A DNA stretch of 37,091 bases from Lentimicrobium sp. (GCA_019429275.1 JAHYJC010000045.1:1-37091), one strand, 5' to 3'. Shown: positions 15,607 to 23,941, numbered from the stretch's first letter. Notes: generated by a model from the letters alone, not told the origin. Program-made: numbers and translations.

Positions 15607-18600
15607 ATGAAAAACACATACCTCATTCCCATATTAACGCTCCTGGCTTATTCAGGGTTCGCCCAGACCGGACAATTGAACATCAACCGCATAAGCCAGA
15701 TGCCAGATCTCCCTTCACCATTGTTGATAAGAAACTGGGAGGAAGTTACCATCAACTACGACAATTTCGTTTTTGATATGGAGAAAACCGGGCAATATCT
15801 GCCTCTGTCAAGATTGGGAACGCAAGGCCAGTTTAACTATCCCGATAATATCCCGATCTTCCTCGATTCTTATGTGGGAGCAAATAGCCACCTGAATCAG
15901 GCTGAAGCCATCAACATAATGCCGGCTATTGTCGGGGCTTCGCTGGTAGGTGTCGATAAAAGCAATCAGAACGGCATAAACTGGGTGGCAAAGACGAAGG
16001 ATTTTTTCAATTCCAAAAACGGGCAGAATGTCTATCTGAATGGTTATTCAACCACATCGGGCAGCGACTGGTGGTATGATATGATGCCCAACGTTTATTT
16101 TTACCAGTTAAAATCATTGTACCCCGATGCCGCACCTGAATTCAGCAGCCAGTTTACCAATGTTGCCGACCGATGGTTATGGGCTGTTGAACAACTCGGA
16201 GGCAGCACCACTCCATGGACGGTTCCTTACATGAACTACCGCGCTTTCAACCTGGCAACCGGACAGCCGCTGAATCAAAGTGTACCTGAGCCGGAATCTG
16301 CCGGAAGCATTGCATGGCTGCTTTACAATGCTTATGTAGAAACCGGTGAGAGAAAATACATGGAAGGCGCTCAGCTGGCCATGGATTTTCTGGCTGATTG
16401 GGAAACCAATCCATCGTATGAACTGCAACTTCCGTATGGAACGCTTGCCGCAGCCCGCATGAATGCTGTGGAAGGCACAAATTATCCGCTGCAGAAATTC
16501 CTTGACTGGTGTTTTGACCGGGGTGCTTTACGCGATTGGGGCTCCATTGTCGGTAACTGGGGTGGTTACGATGTTTCGGGATTAATCGGTGAAGCCAACG
16601 ATGGAGGCAACGATTACGCATTTATTATGAACGGATTTCAGCAGGCTGCAGCACTCGCACCATTGCCAAAATATGACAAACGCTATGCAAAAGCCATCTC
16701 AAAATGGATACTGAATGTTACCAATGCCAGCCGTTTGATGTATTGGAACGGGCTTCCTCAGGATAAGCAGGATTCTTATGCATGGGCATCGGCCAACGAT
16801 CCTCAAGCTTGTATTCCGTATGAATCGATGAAGGAAGTATGGACCGGGAAAACACCTTTTGCAACCGGCGACGCCATCAGGGGCGGTTGGGCGGCAACCA
16901 ATCTATCGCTCTACAGCGGATCAAGTGTTGGTTATCTGGCAGCCGTGGTCAATATTACCAACGTGCCTGAAATTCTGCAGATTGATTTGAACAAAACAGA
17001 TTTCTATGGCCATAATAACCTGATTTCATACATGTATTTTAATTCAACCACAAGCAGCAAACAGGTTCAGGTTAACCTGCCTGCGGGTACTTTCGGCATG
17101 TATGAAGCCATTACCGAAATCGTATCACCAACTTCCTATTCCGGCTCCATGCAATTGACCATTCCTGCAGGAGAAGCCAGGCTGATACGCTTTTATGAAT
17201 CGGGTTTGCCTCCGGAAATCAACGATGGAAGGCTTTATGTAGGTGAAGATATTCTCGATTACCATTACCAGTATGATTTTTCCGAAAATCTACGTATAAA
17301 AGCACTTTCAACGGATCAGAATCCTGTGATTACCAATGCTGAATTCACTGCTTATTGCGAACCAGGAAATATCAATGCCGGCGATCCGGTGCAGTTTGAG
17401 TGGTTTTTTGATGATGTTCTGATTGCAGGTCAGAATCAGTCACAGGCTGTATTGACTGCACCTGCCGATGAAGGTGTGGTTGTGCTGAAGTGCAGGATAA
17501 CAGCCAACGGACAAACTTCCGAAGATACCCTTCACATTCAGGTAGTTGACCGGATTCCGGCACCTCCTGTGGTGAATGGAATTCAGGCGGCAAGCAGTTA
17601 TACGGTGATTGGAGAACAAAATACCTTTACAGCGCTGGTTGTTCCTGCCCCCGGTGAAATTCTGGAATATAACTGGACTGCAAGCACCGGAAGTCTGAAT
17701 CAGACCACCGGGAATCCTGTTACCTGGCAGGCACCGGAAACGCCATCGGTAGGAACAATTTCTTTGACAGTTTCCAATCAGGATATGCTTTCCACAACGG
17801 TTACAATCGGAGCGCTGGTGAAAGATACTACAATGGCCGTTCAAACACCGCTGATCTGGTACCCCTTTGATCAGGACAATAACAATGCTGTTGCCAACCG
17901 GTTTCATGCTAATGTATCAGGCGCAAGCAAGACAGCAGATCCGCGGGGAGCTCCATCTCTGGCTTACCGTTTTACAGCAGGTTCAAACATTATTTATACC
18001 GACAACCATGCCGACCTTAATTTTGAGGACGCTGTAAGCCTTAGCTGCTGGGTAAAATGTGAACAATTTGACACTGAAAGATTTATCGTCTCACATGGCT
18101 CGTGGCAGCAGCGGTATAAACTTTCTGTAACTCCCGAAGGCTATCTCCGCTGGACGGTGAAAACAAGCACAGGCGTTGCCGATCTCGATGGCTCAGCGCC
18201 CATAGAACTGAACCGGTATTATCATGTAGCCGTTCTTTACACCGGTTACTCAATGGAAATGCATGTGGATGGCATCCTCGATATGTTTAAAGAGTTTTCA
18301 GGGACTATTCAACCCTCCACAAGACCAATTACCATCGGCAGGATGGACAACACAGAAACGCTTTATTCACTTCGTGGAAGTGTGGATGAATTTAAGCTTT
18401 GGGACAAGGAAATTTCAATTCCTCAGATTGAAAAGTTGAAAACTTTGTGGGCAACGCCGATTGGAATTGAAGAGAATGACCTTATTACAAATATCTGGCC
18501 CAATCCGGCAACCAATGTGATTATAGTGGAGTTTAAGGAGAATAAAAAAATTGAAAGTATTTCGCTTATTTCTTCGGAAGGAAAGGAGATGAAAAACTCT

Positions 18601-18723
18601 CAGATTGGCAAGAGCATGGATCGGCTTCAGGTCTCTGTTTCTGAGTTTACGGCAGGAATTTATTTCCTGAAGATTATATTGAATGATGGCAGGATTGTTA
18701 GCAGGAAAGTTTTATTGATGTAA
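15607..18723 (+). CDS. T9SS-exported putative glycosidase with PKD-like, LamG and sorting domains
   Basis: 1038 residues with a signal peptide (MKNTYLIPILTLLAYSGFAQ). Residues about 25-535 align block by block with the lipoprotein at 5978-7699: SDWWYDMMPNV, LPYGTLAAARMNAVEGTNY, NWGGYDVSGLIGE, YAKAISKWILNVTNASRLMY, NLSLYSGSS and IPAGEARLIRF. Then come two Ig/PKD-like beta modules (about 540-740), a LamG domain (about 745-950, with SLSCWVKCEQF, YYHVAVLYTGYSMEMHVDG and GSVDEFKLWD) and a type A T9SS sorting domain (IWPNPATNVIIVEF to VSRKVLLM). It is predicted to work at the cell surface or outside, with LamG binding the polymer. The catalytic family and residues are not known to me; glycosidase function is inferred from locus and fold pattern. 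Confidence 0.82.
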   Translation: MKNTYLIPILTLLAYSGFAQTGQLNINRISQMPDLPSPLLIRNWEEVTINYDNFVFDMEKTGQYLPLSRLGTQGQFNYPDNIPIFLDSYVGANSHLNQAEAINIMPAIVGASLVGVDKSNQNGINWVAKTKDFFNSKNGQNVYLNGYSTTSGSDWWYDMMPNVYFYQLKSLYPDAAPEFSSQFTNVADRWLWAVEQLGGSTTPWTVPYMNYRAFNLATGQPLNQSVPEPESAGSIAWLLYNAYVETGERKYMEGAQLAMDFLADWETNPSYELQLPYGTLAAARMNAVEGTNYPLQKFLDWCFDRGALRDWGSIVGNWGGYDVSGLIGEANDGGNDYAFIMNGFQQAAALAPLPKYDKRYAKAISKWILNVTNASRLMYWNGLPQDKQDSYAWASANDPQACIPYESMKEVWTGKTPFATGDAIRGGWAATNLSLYSGSSVGYLAAVVNITNVPEILQIDLNKTDFYGHNNLISYMYFNSTTSSKQVQVNLPAGTFGMYEAITEIVSPTSYSGSMQLTIPAGEARLIRFYESGLPPEINDGRLYVGEDILDYHYQYDFSENLRIKALSTDQNPVITNAEFTAYCEPGNINAGDPVQFEWFFDDVLIAGQNQSQAVLTAPADEGVVVLKCRITANGQTSEDTLHIQVVDRIPAPPVVNGIQAASSYTVIGEQNTFTALVVPAPGEILEYNWTASTGSLNQTTGNPVTWQAPETPSVGTISLTVSNQDMLSTTVTIGALVKDTTMAVQTPLIWYPFDQDNNNAVANRFHANVSGASKTADPRGAPSLAYRFTAGSNIIYTDNHADLNFEDAVSLSCWVKCEQFDTERFIVSHGSWQQRYKLSVTPEGYLRWTVKTSTGVADLDGSAPIELNRYYHVAVLYTGYSMEMHVDGILDMFKEFSGTIQPSTRPITIGRMDNTETLYSLRGSVDEFKLWDKEISIPQIEKLKTLWATPIGIEENDLITNIWPNPATNVIIVEFKENKKIESISLISSEGKEMKNSQIGKSMDRLQVSVSEFTAGIYFLKIILNDGRIVSRKVLLM

Positions 18724-18729
18724 TGATTT

Positions 18730-18825
18730 GACAATTTGACAATTTGGCAATTTGGAGATTTGAAGATGGGGCAATTTGGCAATTTGAAGATGTTATGATT
18801 TAAAAATTTGAAGATGTTGCGATTG
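18730..18825 (+). repeat. Octamer tandem array, 12 units
   Basis: The sequence holds an 8-nt phase throughout: GACAATTT twice, then variants GGCAATTT, GGAGATTT, GAAGATGG, GGCAATTT twice, GAAGATGT, TATGATTT, AAAAATTT, GAAGATGT and TGCGATTG. It begins 6 nt after the stop codon of the upstream enzyme gene. Confidence 0.85.
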
Positions 18826-18831
18826 GATTAA

Positions 18832-18892
18832 ATTCCAATAATTGGCGTAAAAAATGGAATGTCATTCCAGATATTGGCGTAAAAAATGGAAT
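18832..18892 (+). promoter_or_regulatory. Tandem 29-bp operator-like repeats upstream of the ATPase gene
   Basis: Two copies (18832-18860 and 18864-18892; 26 of 29 positions identical, period 32) each start with ATTCCA, contain ATTGGCGTAAAAAATGG and end with TGGAAT, so each has 6-bp inverted ends. They sit 27 nt upstream of the -7 box, in the place of an operator or activator site. Confidence 0.65.
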
Positions 18893-18919
18893 AGAGGGTC
18901 GGTTTTTCACAGAATTATG

Positions 18920-18927
18920 TATCTTTG
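18920..18927 (+). promoter_or_regulatory. Candidate -7 element (TATCTTTG) for the ATPase gene
   Basis: It matches TAnnTTTG 27 nt before the ATG at 18955, giving a leader of about 20 nt. No clear -33 TTG is present, consistent with possible dependence on a factor bound to the repeats upstream. Confidence 0.6.
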
Positions 18928-18954
18928 TAAGAGGACTTTTAAACCAAAGAGAAG

Positions 18955-20202
18955 ATGAAAAACAGAAAAATTACGGATTTAATTGTTCAACGTCACGCAT
19001 GGAAAACAGGACGAATAATCATTTTAACCGGAGCCCGGCAAACCGGCAAAACTACTTTGATACGTCATCTTTTTCCCGATTATGAATATATTTCAGTGGA
19101 GGACCCGATCATGCGTGAAAGATATTCTCAACTTGCCGCTTCCCAGTGGAATGCACTTTACCCAACGGCTATACTTGATGAAGTTCAAAAGGAGCCGGGT
19201 CTGATTGAAAGTATAAAGTCGGTTTATGACCAATGGGAGACACCTAAATACTTCCTTCTGGGGTCAAGCCAGTTATTATTGCTTGAAAAAGTAAAGGAAA
19301 GTCTCGCTGGCAGATGTATCATCATTGAGTTTGTCCCGCTGACTTTGCCTGAATTACGCACAAAATCATGGAATGATCCGGTAGAGGATTCCATTTTCCA
19401 GAAGATATTGATGAATACACAGGAAGGAGAATTTCTGCCCTCATTTCTATTGGATAAAAAAATGGCAGAAAAGCAGATAGCGTGGGAACACTATCTTGAA
19501 TTTGGGGCCTACCCAGCTGTTTCGGATGAGGAAATGGGGACAGAAGAAAAACATGTTTGGCTTCAAAACTATGTTCGCACCTATCTTGAACGTGATATCC
19601 GCGATTTGGCCTCATTCCGCGATTTGGAACCTTTTGTAAAATTACAACGCTATCTCGCTGAAAACACAGCCAGTCTGGTAAACGCCGCGGCGATAGCCAA
19701 TCAATTGGGACTAACTTCAAAAACCATTCAACGCTACCTGCGGTATTTTGAATTAAGCTATCAGGCAATTGTTTTGCCAGCCTGGTCAAAAAACCCGGGT
19801 AAAAGATTGACTAAAATGCCCAAGATCCATTATATGGATAATGGAGTTGTGCAGGCTGTGCTTCAAAAAAAGGGCGGCATTACTGGAGGTGAGTTTGAAA
19901 GTCTGGTAATCGCAGAAATTCATAAGCAAATTGCTACAATCAGCGCTCAGGTGCAAACATATCATTTACGAACGTACGATGGGAAAGAGGTTGATCTCCT
20001 TATTGAAATGCCGGATCACTACCTTGCATTTGAAATTAAAAAAGCTGACCGCATTACTGCTCATGACGCCAGAAATCTGATGGGGCTGGAAGATATGCTT
20101 AACAAACCACTGAAAAAAGCATTTATACTTTCCAATGACCGCGACACAAAGGTTTTTAGTGATAAAATTACCGCGATTAACACAACCATGTTTTTGGGGT
20201 AA
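18955..20202 (+). CDS. AAA_14/DUF4143 family ATP-binding protein
   Basis: 415 residues. Walker A is GARQTGKT at 26-33 and Walker B is AILDEVQ at 72-78. GSSQLLLL followed by ESLAGRCIIIEFVPLTLPEL is the typical AAA_14 continuation. A winged-helix-like stretch (NAAAIANQLGLTSKTIQRYL, about 242-261) precedes the DUF4143 part, in which VDLLIEMPDHYLAFEIKKAD near 345-365 has the D-x(n)-ExK pattern of PD-(D/E)xK folds. Such proteins are common in Bacteroidota and archaea, often in variable regions; their role is not established, with mobile-element or defence functions proposed. It has its own promoter and interrupts the glycan locus, so it is probably an insertion and not part of the pathway. Confidence 0.9.
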   Translation: MKNRKITDLIVQRHAWKTGRIIILTGARQTGKTTLIRHLFPDYEYISVEDPIMRERYSQLAASQWNALYPTAILDEVQKEPGLIESIKSVYDQWETPKYFLLGSSQLLLLEKVKESLAGRCIIIEFVPLTLPELRTKSWNDPVEDSIFQKILMNTQEGEFLPSFLLDKKMAEKQIAWEHYLEFGAYPAVSDEEMGTEEKHVWLQNYVRTYLERDIRDLASFRDLEPFVKLQRYLAENTASLVNAAAIANQLGLTSKTIQRYLRYFELSYQAIVLPAWSKNPGKRLTKMPKIHYMDNGVVQAVLQKKGGITGGEFESLVIAEIHKQIATISAQVQTYHLRTYDGKEVDLLIEMPDHYLAFEIKKADRITAHDARNLMGLEDMLNKPLKKAFILSNDRDTKVFSDKITAINTTMFLG

Positions 20203-20263
20203 TCGGATTAAGATTTTCGATTGAGACCTGCTTAATTTTTTAAGTTTCTAAACACTGAAAAAA

Positions 20264-22729
20264 ATGAAAAACCCATACACTATCTTTCGCTCTTCTTTAT
20301 TTTTTGTGGTATTTGTGCTTGTTGCATTTCCACTTTCTGCCCAACCGCTTTTGCTGAAAGTTTTGGGAAATGAGAAGGATGGTTACACTGTGGGTGTTGA
20401 TCACGGAGGCCGGTTACTGTTAAACAACTCCGGAGAATTTTCATTAAAACTGAGCAACCTCGACCTGAGCACTATTGCAGATTTACCCGACTGGAAAGGA
20501 AAGCAATGGGAGGGAAATGAAAACCGCATTACACTGAAAAGGGATTCCTACATCCCTGAGTTTGATGCAAACCTTATGGTGGCGGTTACCTACGAAGTGG
20601 TGAATGTCAATATCGTGAAGAAAACGGTTGAACTTTTTCAGCCTTCTATGCCTGGCATGTACTACATTTTGCAGCAAACATCCATACCTGCTGACAAACC
20701 GCTTCGTTATGTCAGTTTCGAATACGATAATTTTCCCGGAGGATTTGTGCATGAAATATATCCCGCCGCCGGTTTTATAACCCTAAAAAACGATGTTGTT
20801 GGTTTTCTGACCGATGCCGGTTATAAAAATCAGTTTACCCGAAATACCCGTCGCCGTTTCAGCGGAAGAGGCGGAGGATTTGTTGGCATAAGGCGTTTAC
20901 CGGATGTCAATCTGTTTGCCGTTGCTACTTCGGCGGAACAGGCAGAAAACAACCACTACATCCGGCAAACATTCGGCGAAATGCTCAATGTGGATGCCAG
21001 CTCAGAAATTATATTGCCTGTAACGGACAAATATCAGAAAGAAGGCAACTCAGAAGTGCAGTGGAAAGACGGACTGATCACCATCACCGGCCACCCGGGC
21101 GGAAGGGCAGGGGTTGAGTTTATCACACCCTTTAAGGATCAGAAACTTTATACGATTTCATTCCTCTGCAAAGGCAATACAGGGGTGGCGGTTAAACTCT
21201 TCAGGATGAAAAACGGAGTAAAAACCATCGAACTGGAACATGGCGTAAAATACATTGATAACTTTCCGGCAAACGAAGATGAATGGACGCTTTTCAAAGG
21301 AAGTATTCTCGTGCCGTATATCGAAAATGACAGCGTTTCCATGTTTATCGGCTCTCAATCGGGGAAGGAATGTAAGCTTCAGATAAAGGATCTGCAATTC
21401 ACCGAACATCAGCCGCAGCAGGAACCTTACAACCTGCTTCCCTTGGGCGAAAAGGTTGAGAAAACCACCTATATTTTTGTGGAACCCTGGAAATCGCATC
21501 AGCAGTTTATGATTTCCGCACAGTCGCGACTGGCTGAAGCCAAAGGTTTTCATGGATCGCAGATTGAGAAAATGTTGTTTGCAAATTTCAATATGCTCAC
21601 CTGGATCACCGATACCAGGGATTTTACACCTTTCAACGTGCCCAATATGAATTACGCGCCGGATATGTACAACCGCGATTCTTTTTTTGCGACGGTATCA
21701 ACTTATAACAAGCAGTTAAATCTTTCCATCTGGGAACAGTGGGGCAAAACCCAGACTCCAGAAGGCGGCGTTGGAACCATCATCACCCCATTGATGGGCT
21801 CAGTGGAAGCAAAAGACAACGAAGCCACCATTCACTGGCTCATCTGGGCCATGCTCAACAAGCGAAGGTTTGGGGTTGAACTTCCGCAGGAGAAAATTCA
21901 AAAGGCAGTTGATTATGTCTTGAACGAATTTGATGCTGACCGCGATGGGAAATGCACTGCACGTTTTTCGCTCAGTCAGGTGGATATTGTTGATTTTGAT
22001 CCAAAAACTGATAGACTTGCCGTAAATCAGGGAATGTTGGCCATTGCGCTCCGAACGATAAAAGAGCTTGGGTTCGATATTTCGGAAGACTATATCCTCA
22101 AAGCAGAAGAGGAATACCGAAATTTTTACGATACTGAAAGGAAGCATCTTATGTTCGACCGCAATTTTCCCGACATCATCACCCTCACCGATCTGGAACC
22201 TGAATTTTTCTCACTCTGGCTTTTTGACCGGCCAATCCTTACCAATGAAATGGTTAAGAATCACCTGGATCAGATGCCGGTGCTGAACAAAGTATCAAAT
22301 TCGCCACATCCCGAATACGGCACCACAGCCCCCATTTGTGTAAGAAAAACCAGAGATGAAAAAGGCTTTACTTACCTTACCGGAGATTATCAGCCATTTG
22401 AAAAATTCGGCGAAGACAATTACAGCGATGGCAAAAGTGACGGATTTTACTACAATGGTGGCAGTTGGTTCAGGGCGGAATATTGCGCTTATGTGGTGGG
22501 ATTAAAACATGGTTGGATAAAGGCCGAAAAACTGATGGAGAACCGTATCTGGGCAGAAATCTATCTTCATCCCGAGTGGCCTTTCAGTAAGGAATTTATC
22601 CCCACAAAATATACAACAACCGATAGCTGGTGGCCTTCTACCCGTGGCTTGTGCTGGAATGTTTTTATCCTGATGGCCAATGAAGTGGCGGGGTTGAGGG
22701 CACCGGAGATGGATCCGGACTATAGATGA
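20264..22729 (+). CDS. Large secreted putative glycoside hydrolase, six-hairpin-like
   Basis: 821 residues with a signal peptide (SLFFVVFVLVAFPLSAQ) preceded by a short basic n-region. Residues about 25-400 are beta-rich, probably a sandwich followed by a jelly-roll carbohydrate-binding-like segment (TITGHPGGRAGVEFITPF, LYTISFLCKGN). Residues about 430-810 are helical with MYNRDSFFATVSTYN, LNLSIWEQWGKTQTPEGG, DNEATIHWLIWAML, DADRDGKCTARFSLSQ, NQGMLAIALR and a Gly/aromatic YYNGGSWFRAEY, reminiscent of six-hairpin glycosidases in which RDS-type and E/D-rich loops line the site. I cannot assign a family. There is no T9SS tail, so it is likely periplasmic. The first repeat unit of the downstream hexamer array contains its TGA stop. 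Function is inferred from locus. Confidence 0.7.
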   Translation: MKNPYTIFRSSLFFVVFVLVAFPLSAQPLLLKVLGNEKDGYTVGVDHGGRLLLNNSGEFSLKLSNLDLSTIADLPDWKGKQWEGNENRITLKRDSYIPEFDANLMVAVTYEVVNVNIVKKTVELFQPSMPGMYYILQQTSIPADKPLRYVSFEYDNFPGGFVHEIYPAAGFITLKNDVVGFLTDAGYKNQFTRNTRRRFSGRGGGFVGIRRLPDVNLFAVATSAEQAENNHYIRQTFGEMLNVDASSEIILPVTDKYQKEGNSEVQWKDGLITITGHPGGRAGVEFITPFKDQKLYTISFLCKGNTGVAVKLFRMKNGVKTIELEHGVKYIDNFPANEDEWTLFKGSILVPYIENDSVSMFIGSQSGKECKLQIKDLQFTEHQPQQEPYNLLPLGEKVEKTTYIFVEPWKSHQQFMISAQSRLAEAKGFHGSQIEKMLFANFNMLTWITDTRDFTPFNVPNMNYAPDMYNRDSFFATVSTYNKQLNLSIWEQWGKTQTPEGGVGTIITPLMGSVEAKDNEATIHWLIWAMLNKRRFGVELPQEKIQKAVDYVLNEFDADRDGKCTARFSLSQVDIVDFDPKTDRLAVNQGMLAIALRTIKELGFDISEDYILKAEEEYRNFYDTERKHLMFDRNFPDIITLTDLEPEFFSLWLFDRPILTNEMVKNHLDQMPVLNKVSNSPHPEYGTTAPICVRKTRDEKGFTYLTGDYQPFEKFGEDNYSDGKSDGFYYNGGSWFRAEYCAYVVGLKHGWIKAEKLMENRIWAEIYLHPEWPFSKEFIPTKYTTTDSWWPSTRGLCWNVFILMANEVAGLRAPEMDPDYR

Positions 22730-22858
22730 GGTTGAGGTTAAGGCTGAGGCTGAGGTGAAGGTTAAGGTTGAGGTTGAGGTTGAGGTTGAGGTTGAGGTTA
22801 AGGTTAAGGTTGAGGTTGAGGTTGAGGTTGAGGTTGAGGTTGAGGTTAAGGCTGAGGT
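22727..22858 (+). repeat. TGAGGT hexamer array, 22 units
   Basis: 22 units keep exact 6-nt phase: mostly TGAGGT, with TAAGGT, TAAGGC, TGAGGC and one GAAGGT. The TGA stop codon of the upstream gene is the first three bases of unit 1, so in that frame nearly every second codon is a stop. Confidence 0.95.
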
Positions 22859-22908
22859 AATGAATCTAATACTTTGTATTTTTATCTAATAATTTTAATC
22901 TCAGAAAT

Positions 22909-23265
22909 ATGTATAGAAGTTTTACCGAAATGCCAGTATGGCAAAAAGCACATCAACTTTCCATAGAGATATTTAAAATATCCAGCACATTACCAAGATC
23001 TGAAGATTATGGTTTAACATCACAGATCAGACGTTCGTCAAACAGTGTTCCCGCTAATATAGCAGAAGCATTTGGGCGAAGCACAAAAAAGGATAAAGCT
23101 AATTTTTATATTATTGCGCGTGGATCGTCTTACGAAACCCAGAATCACCAGTTATATGGCCGGAAAGTTGGTTATTTTGATGAGCTGATCACTGAAAGAC
23201 TCTTTAGTGAGTATTCTGATCTTATTTACGAATTGAACAAAATAATAAATGCGTTTGCAAGGTAA
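22909..23265 (+). CDS. Four-helix-bundle protein (23S rRNA intervening-sequence protein family)
   Basis: 118 residues with family signs: WQKAHQLSIEIFKIS, LPRSEDYGLTSQIRRSSNSV, PANIAEAFGRSTKKDKANF, and SYETQNHQL with ELNKIINAF at the end. These small helical proteins were first seen in intervening sequences of 23S rRNA genes, and are related to the Avd accessory protein of diversity-generating retroelements, but most copies are stand-alone and of unknown role. Here neither rRNA nor a reverse transcriptase lies nearby. Hexamer arrays flank the gene on both sides, and its TAA stop is the first codon of the second array (23263). It may belong to a small mobile or repeat-associated unit; that is inference. 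Confidence 0.9.
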   Translation: MYRSFTEMPVWQKAHQLSIEIFKISSTLPRSEDYGLTSQIRRSSNSVPANIAEAFGRSTKKDKANFYIIARGSSYETQNHQLYGRKVGYFDELITERLFSEYSDLIYELNKIINAFAR

Positions 23266-23334
23266 GGTTGAGGTTAAGGTTGAGGTTGAGGCTGAGGTTG
23301 AGGTTGAGGCTGAGGTTGAGGTTGAGTTTGAGAT
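23263..23334 (+). repeat. TGAGGT hexamer array, 12 units
   Basis: 12 phased hexamers (TAAGGT, TGAGGT, TAAGGT, TGAGGT, TGAGGC and so on, ending TGAGTT, TGAGAT). The first unit includes the stop codon of the four-helix-bundle gene. Confidence 0.92.
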
Positions 23335-23446
23335 CGCTTTTGCAAATACATCAGAGTAAAATAGATCTTTTAAATTCCTTTTTTCTCTTAAAAGTATATT
23401 ATAAATAATACCTCAGATGCCACGATCAATAATTTTTTTACGATTC

Positions 23447-23474
23447 CCTCAACCTTAACCTCAACCTCAACCTA
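23447..23474 (-). repeat. Short hexamer array in opposite orientation, about 4.5 units
   Basis: On the minus strand it reads AGGTTGAGGTTGAGGTTAAG and onward, the same family as the two arrays above. It begins 2 nt after the stop codon of the minus-strand gene at 23477-23857, so here too the G-rich strand is the coding strand of the gene it follows. Confidence 0.85.
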
Positions 23475-23476
23475 TT

Positions 23477-23857
23477 TTACCAGGTCCCGGCCGGCGAAAA
23501 CAGAAAATCTGTCTGAATATCTATATCATACAGAAATTGATATCCTTTTGTCTCTTTGTTGCAAAATTGTTCCAGCAGCTTTATCATTTGCTCATATCCT
23601 GCGATGGTCATATCACAATAGAATTGCTTTTGGTCGGAGGTCGTAATTCCTTCATCCTCATCTGAAAGACGAAGGGTAAGTTTGCAGTTGCGGGCTTCAA
23701 TAAAGTCGATGGCGGAAAGGTCGAGGGATTTTTTGTCTAACAATATTGTTTGATGTACGATCTGCCTGAATTTACCGGCTTCGGCACTATCAAAATCGTA
23801 AAGCCTGACGATATTATCGCCATATTCGTTAATTTCATCAATGTAGTCGAGTTGCAT
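23477..23857 (-). CDS. Hypothetical protein, 126 residues
   Basis: I do not recognise this protein. It is acidic and soluble (no signal peptide or membrane segment), starting MQLDYIDEINEYGDNIVRLY, with mixed alpha/beta character: TILLDKKSLDLSAIDFIEAR and LTLRLSDEDEG look like strands, and YEQMIKLLEQFCNKE like a helix. The length and composition are reasonable for a real gene, and the adjacent array on its 3' side behaves as at neighbouring genes. It could be a small immunity-like or regulatory protein, but nothing here shows that. Confidence 0.65.
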   Translation of the reverse strand: MQLDYIDEINEYGDNIVRLYDFDSAEAGKFRQIVHQTILLDKKSLDLSAIDFIEARNCKLTLRLSDEDEGITTSDQKQFYCDMTIAGYEQMIKLLEQFCNKETKGYQFLYDIDIQTDFLFSPAGTW

Positions 23858-23941
23858 GTTGATTCTAAAAGAATAAATTTAGTGAAAATTACTGAGGATC
23901 AGCTTTAAATAACACTTTATATTCCGATTTCAGACCAATAA

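Noticed and set aside
22909-23265. Diversity-generating retroelement (four-helix-bundle protein as Avd)
   Set aside because: No reverse transcriptase, template repeat or variable repeat is visible nearby.
22909-23265. Intervening sequence of a 23S rRNA gene
   Set aside because: No rRNA-like sequence surrounds the gene; flanks are hexamer arrays.
22727-23334. CRISPR array
   Set aside because: The repeats are contiguous hexamers without spacers and no cas gene is present.
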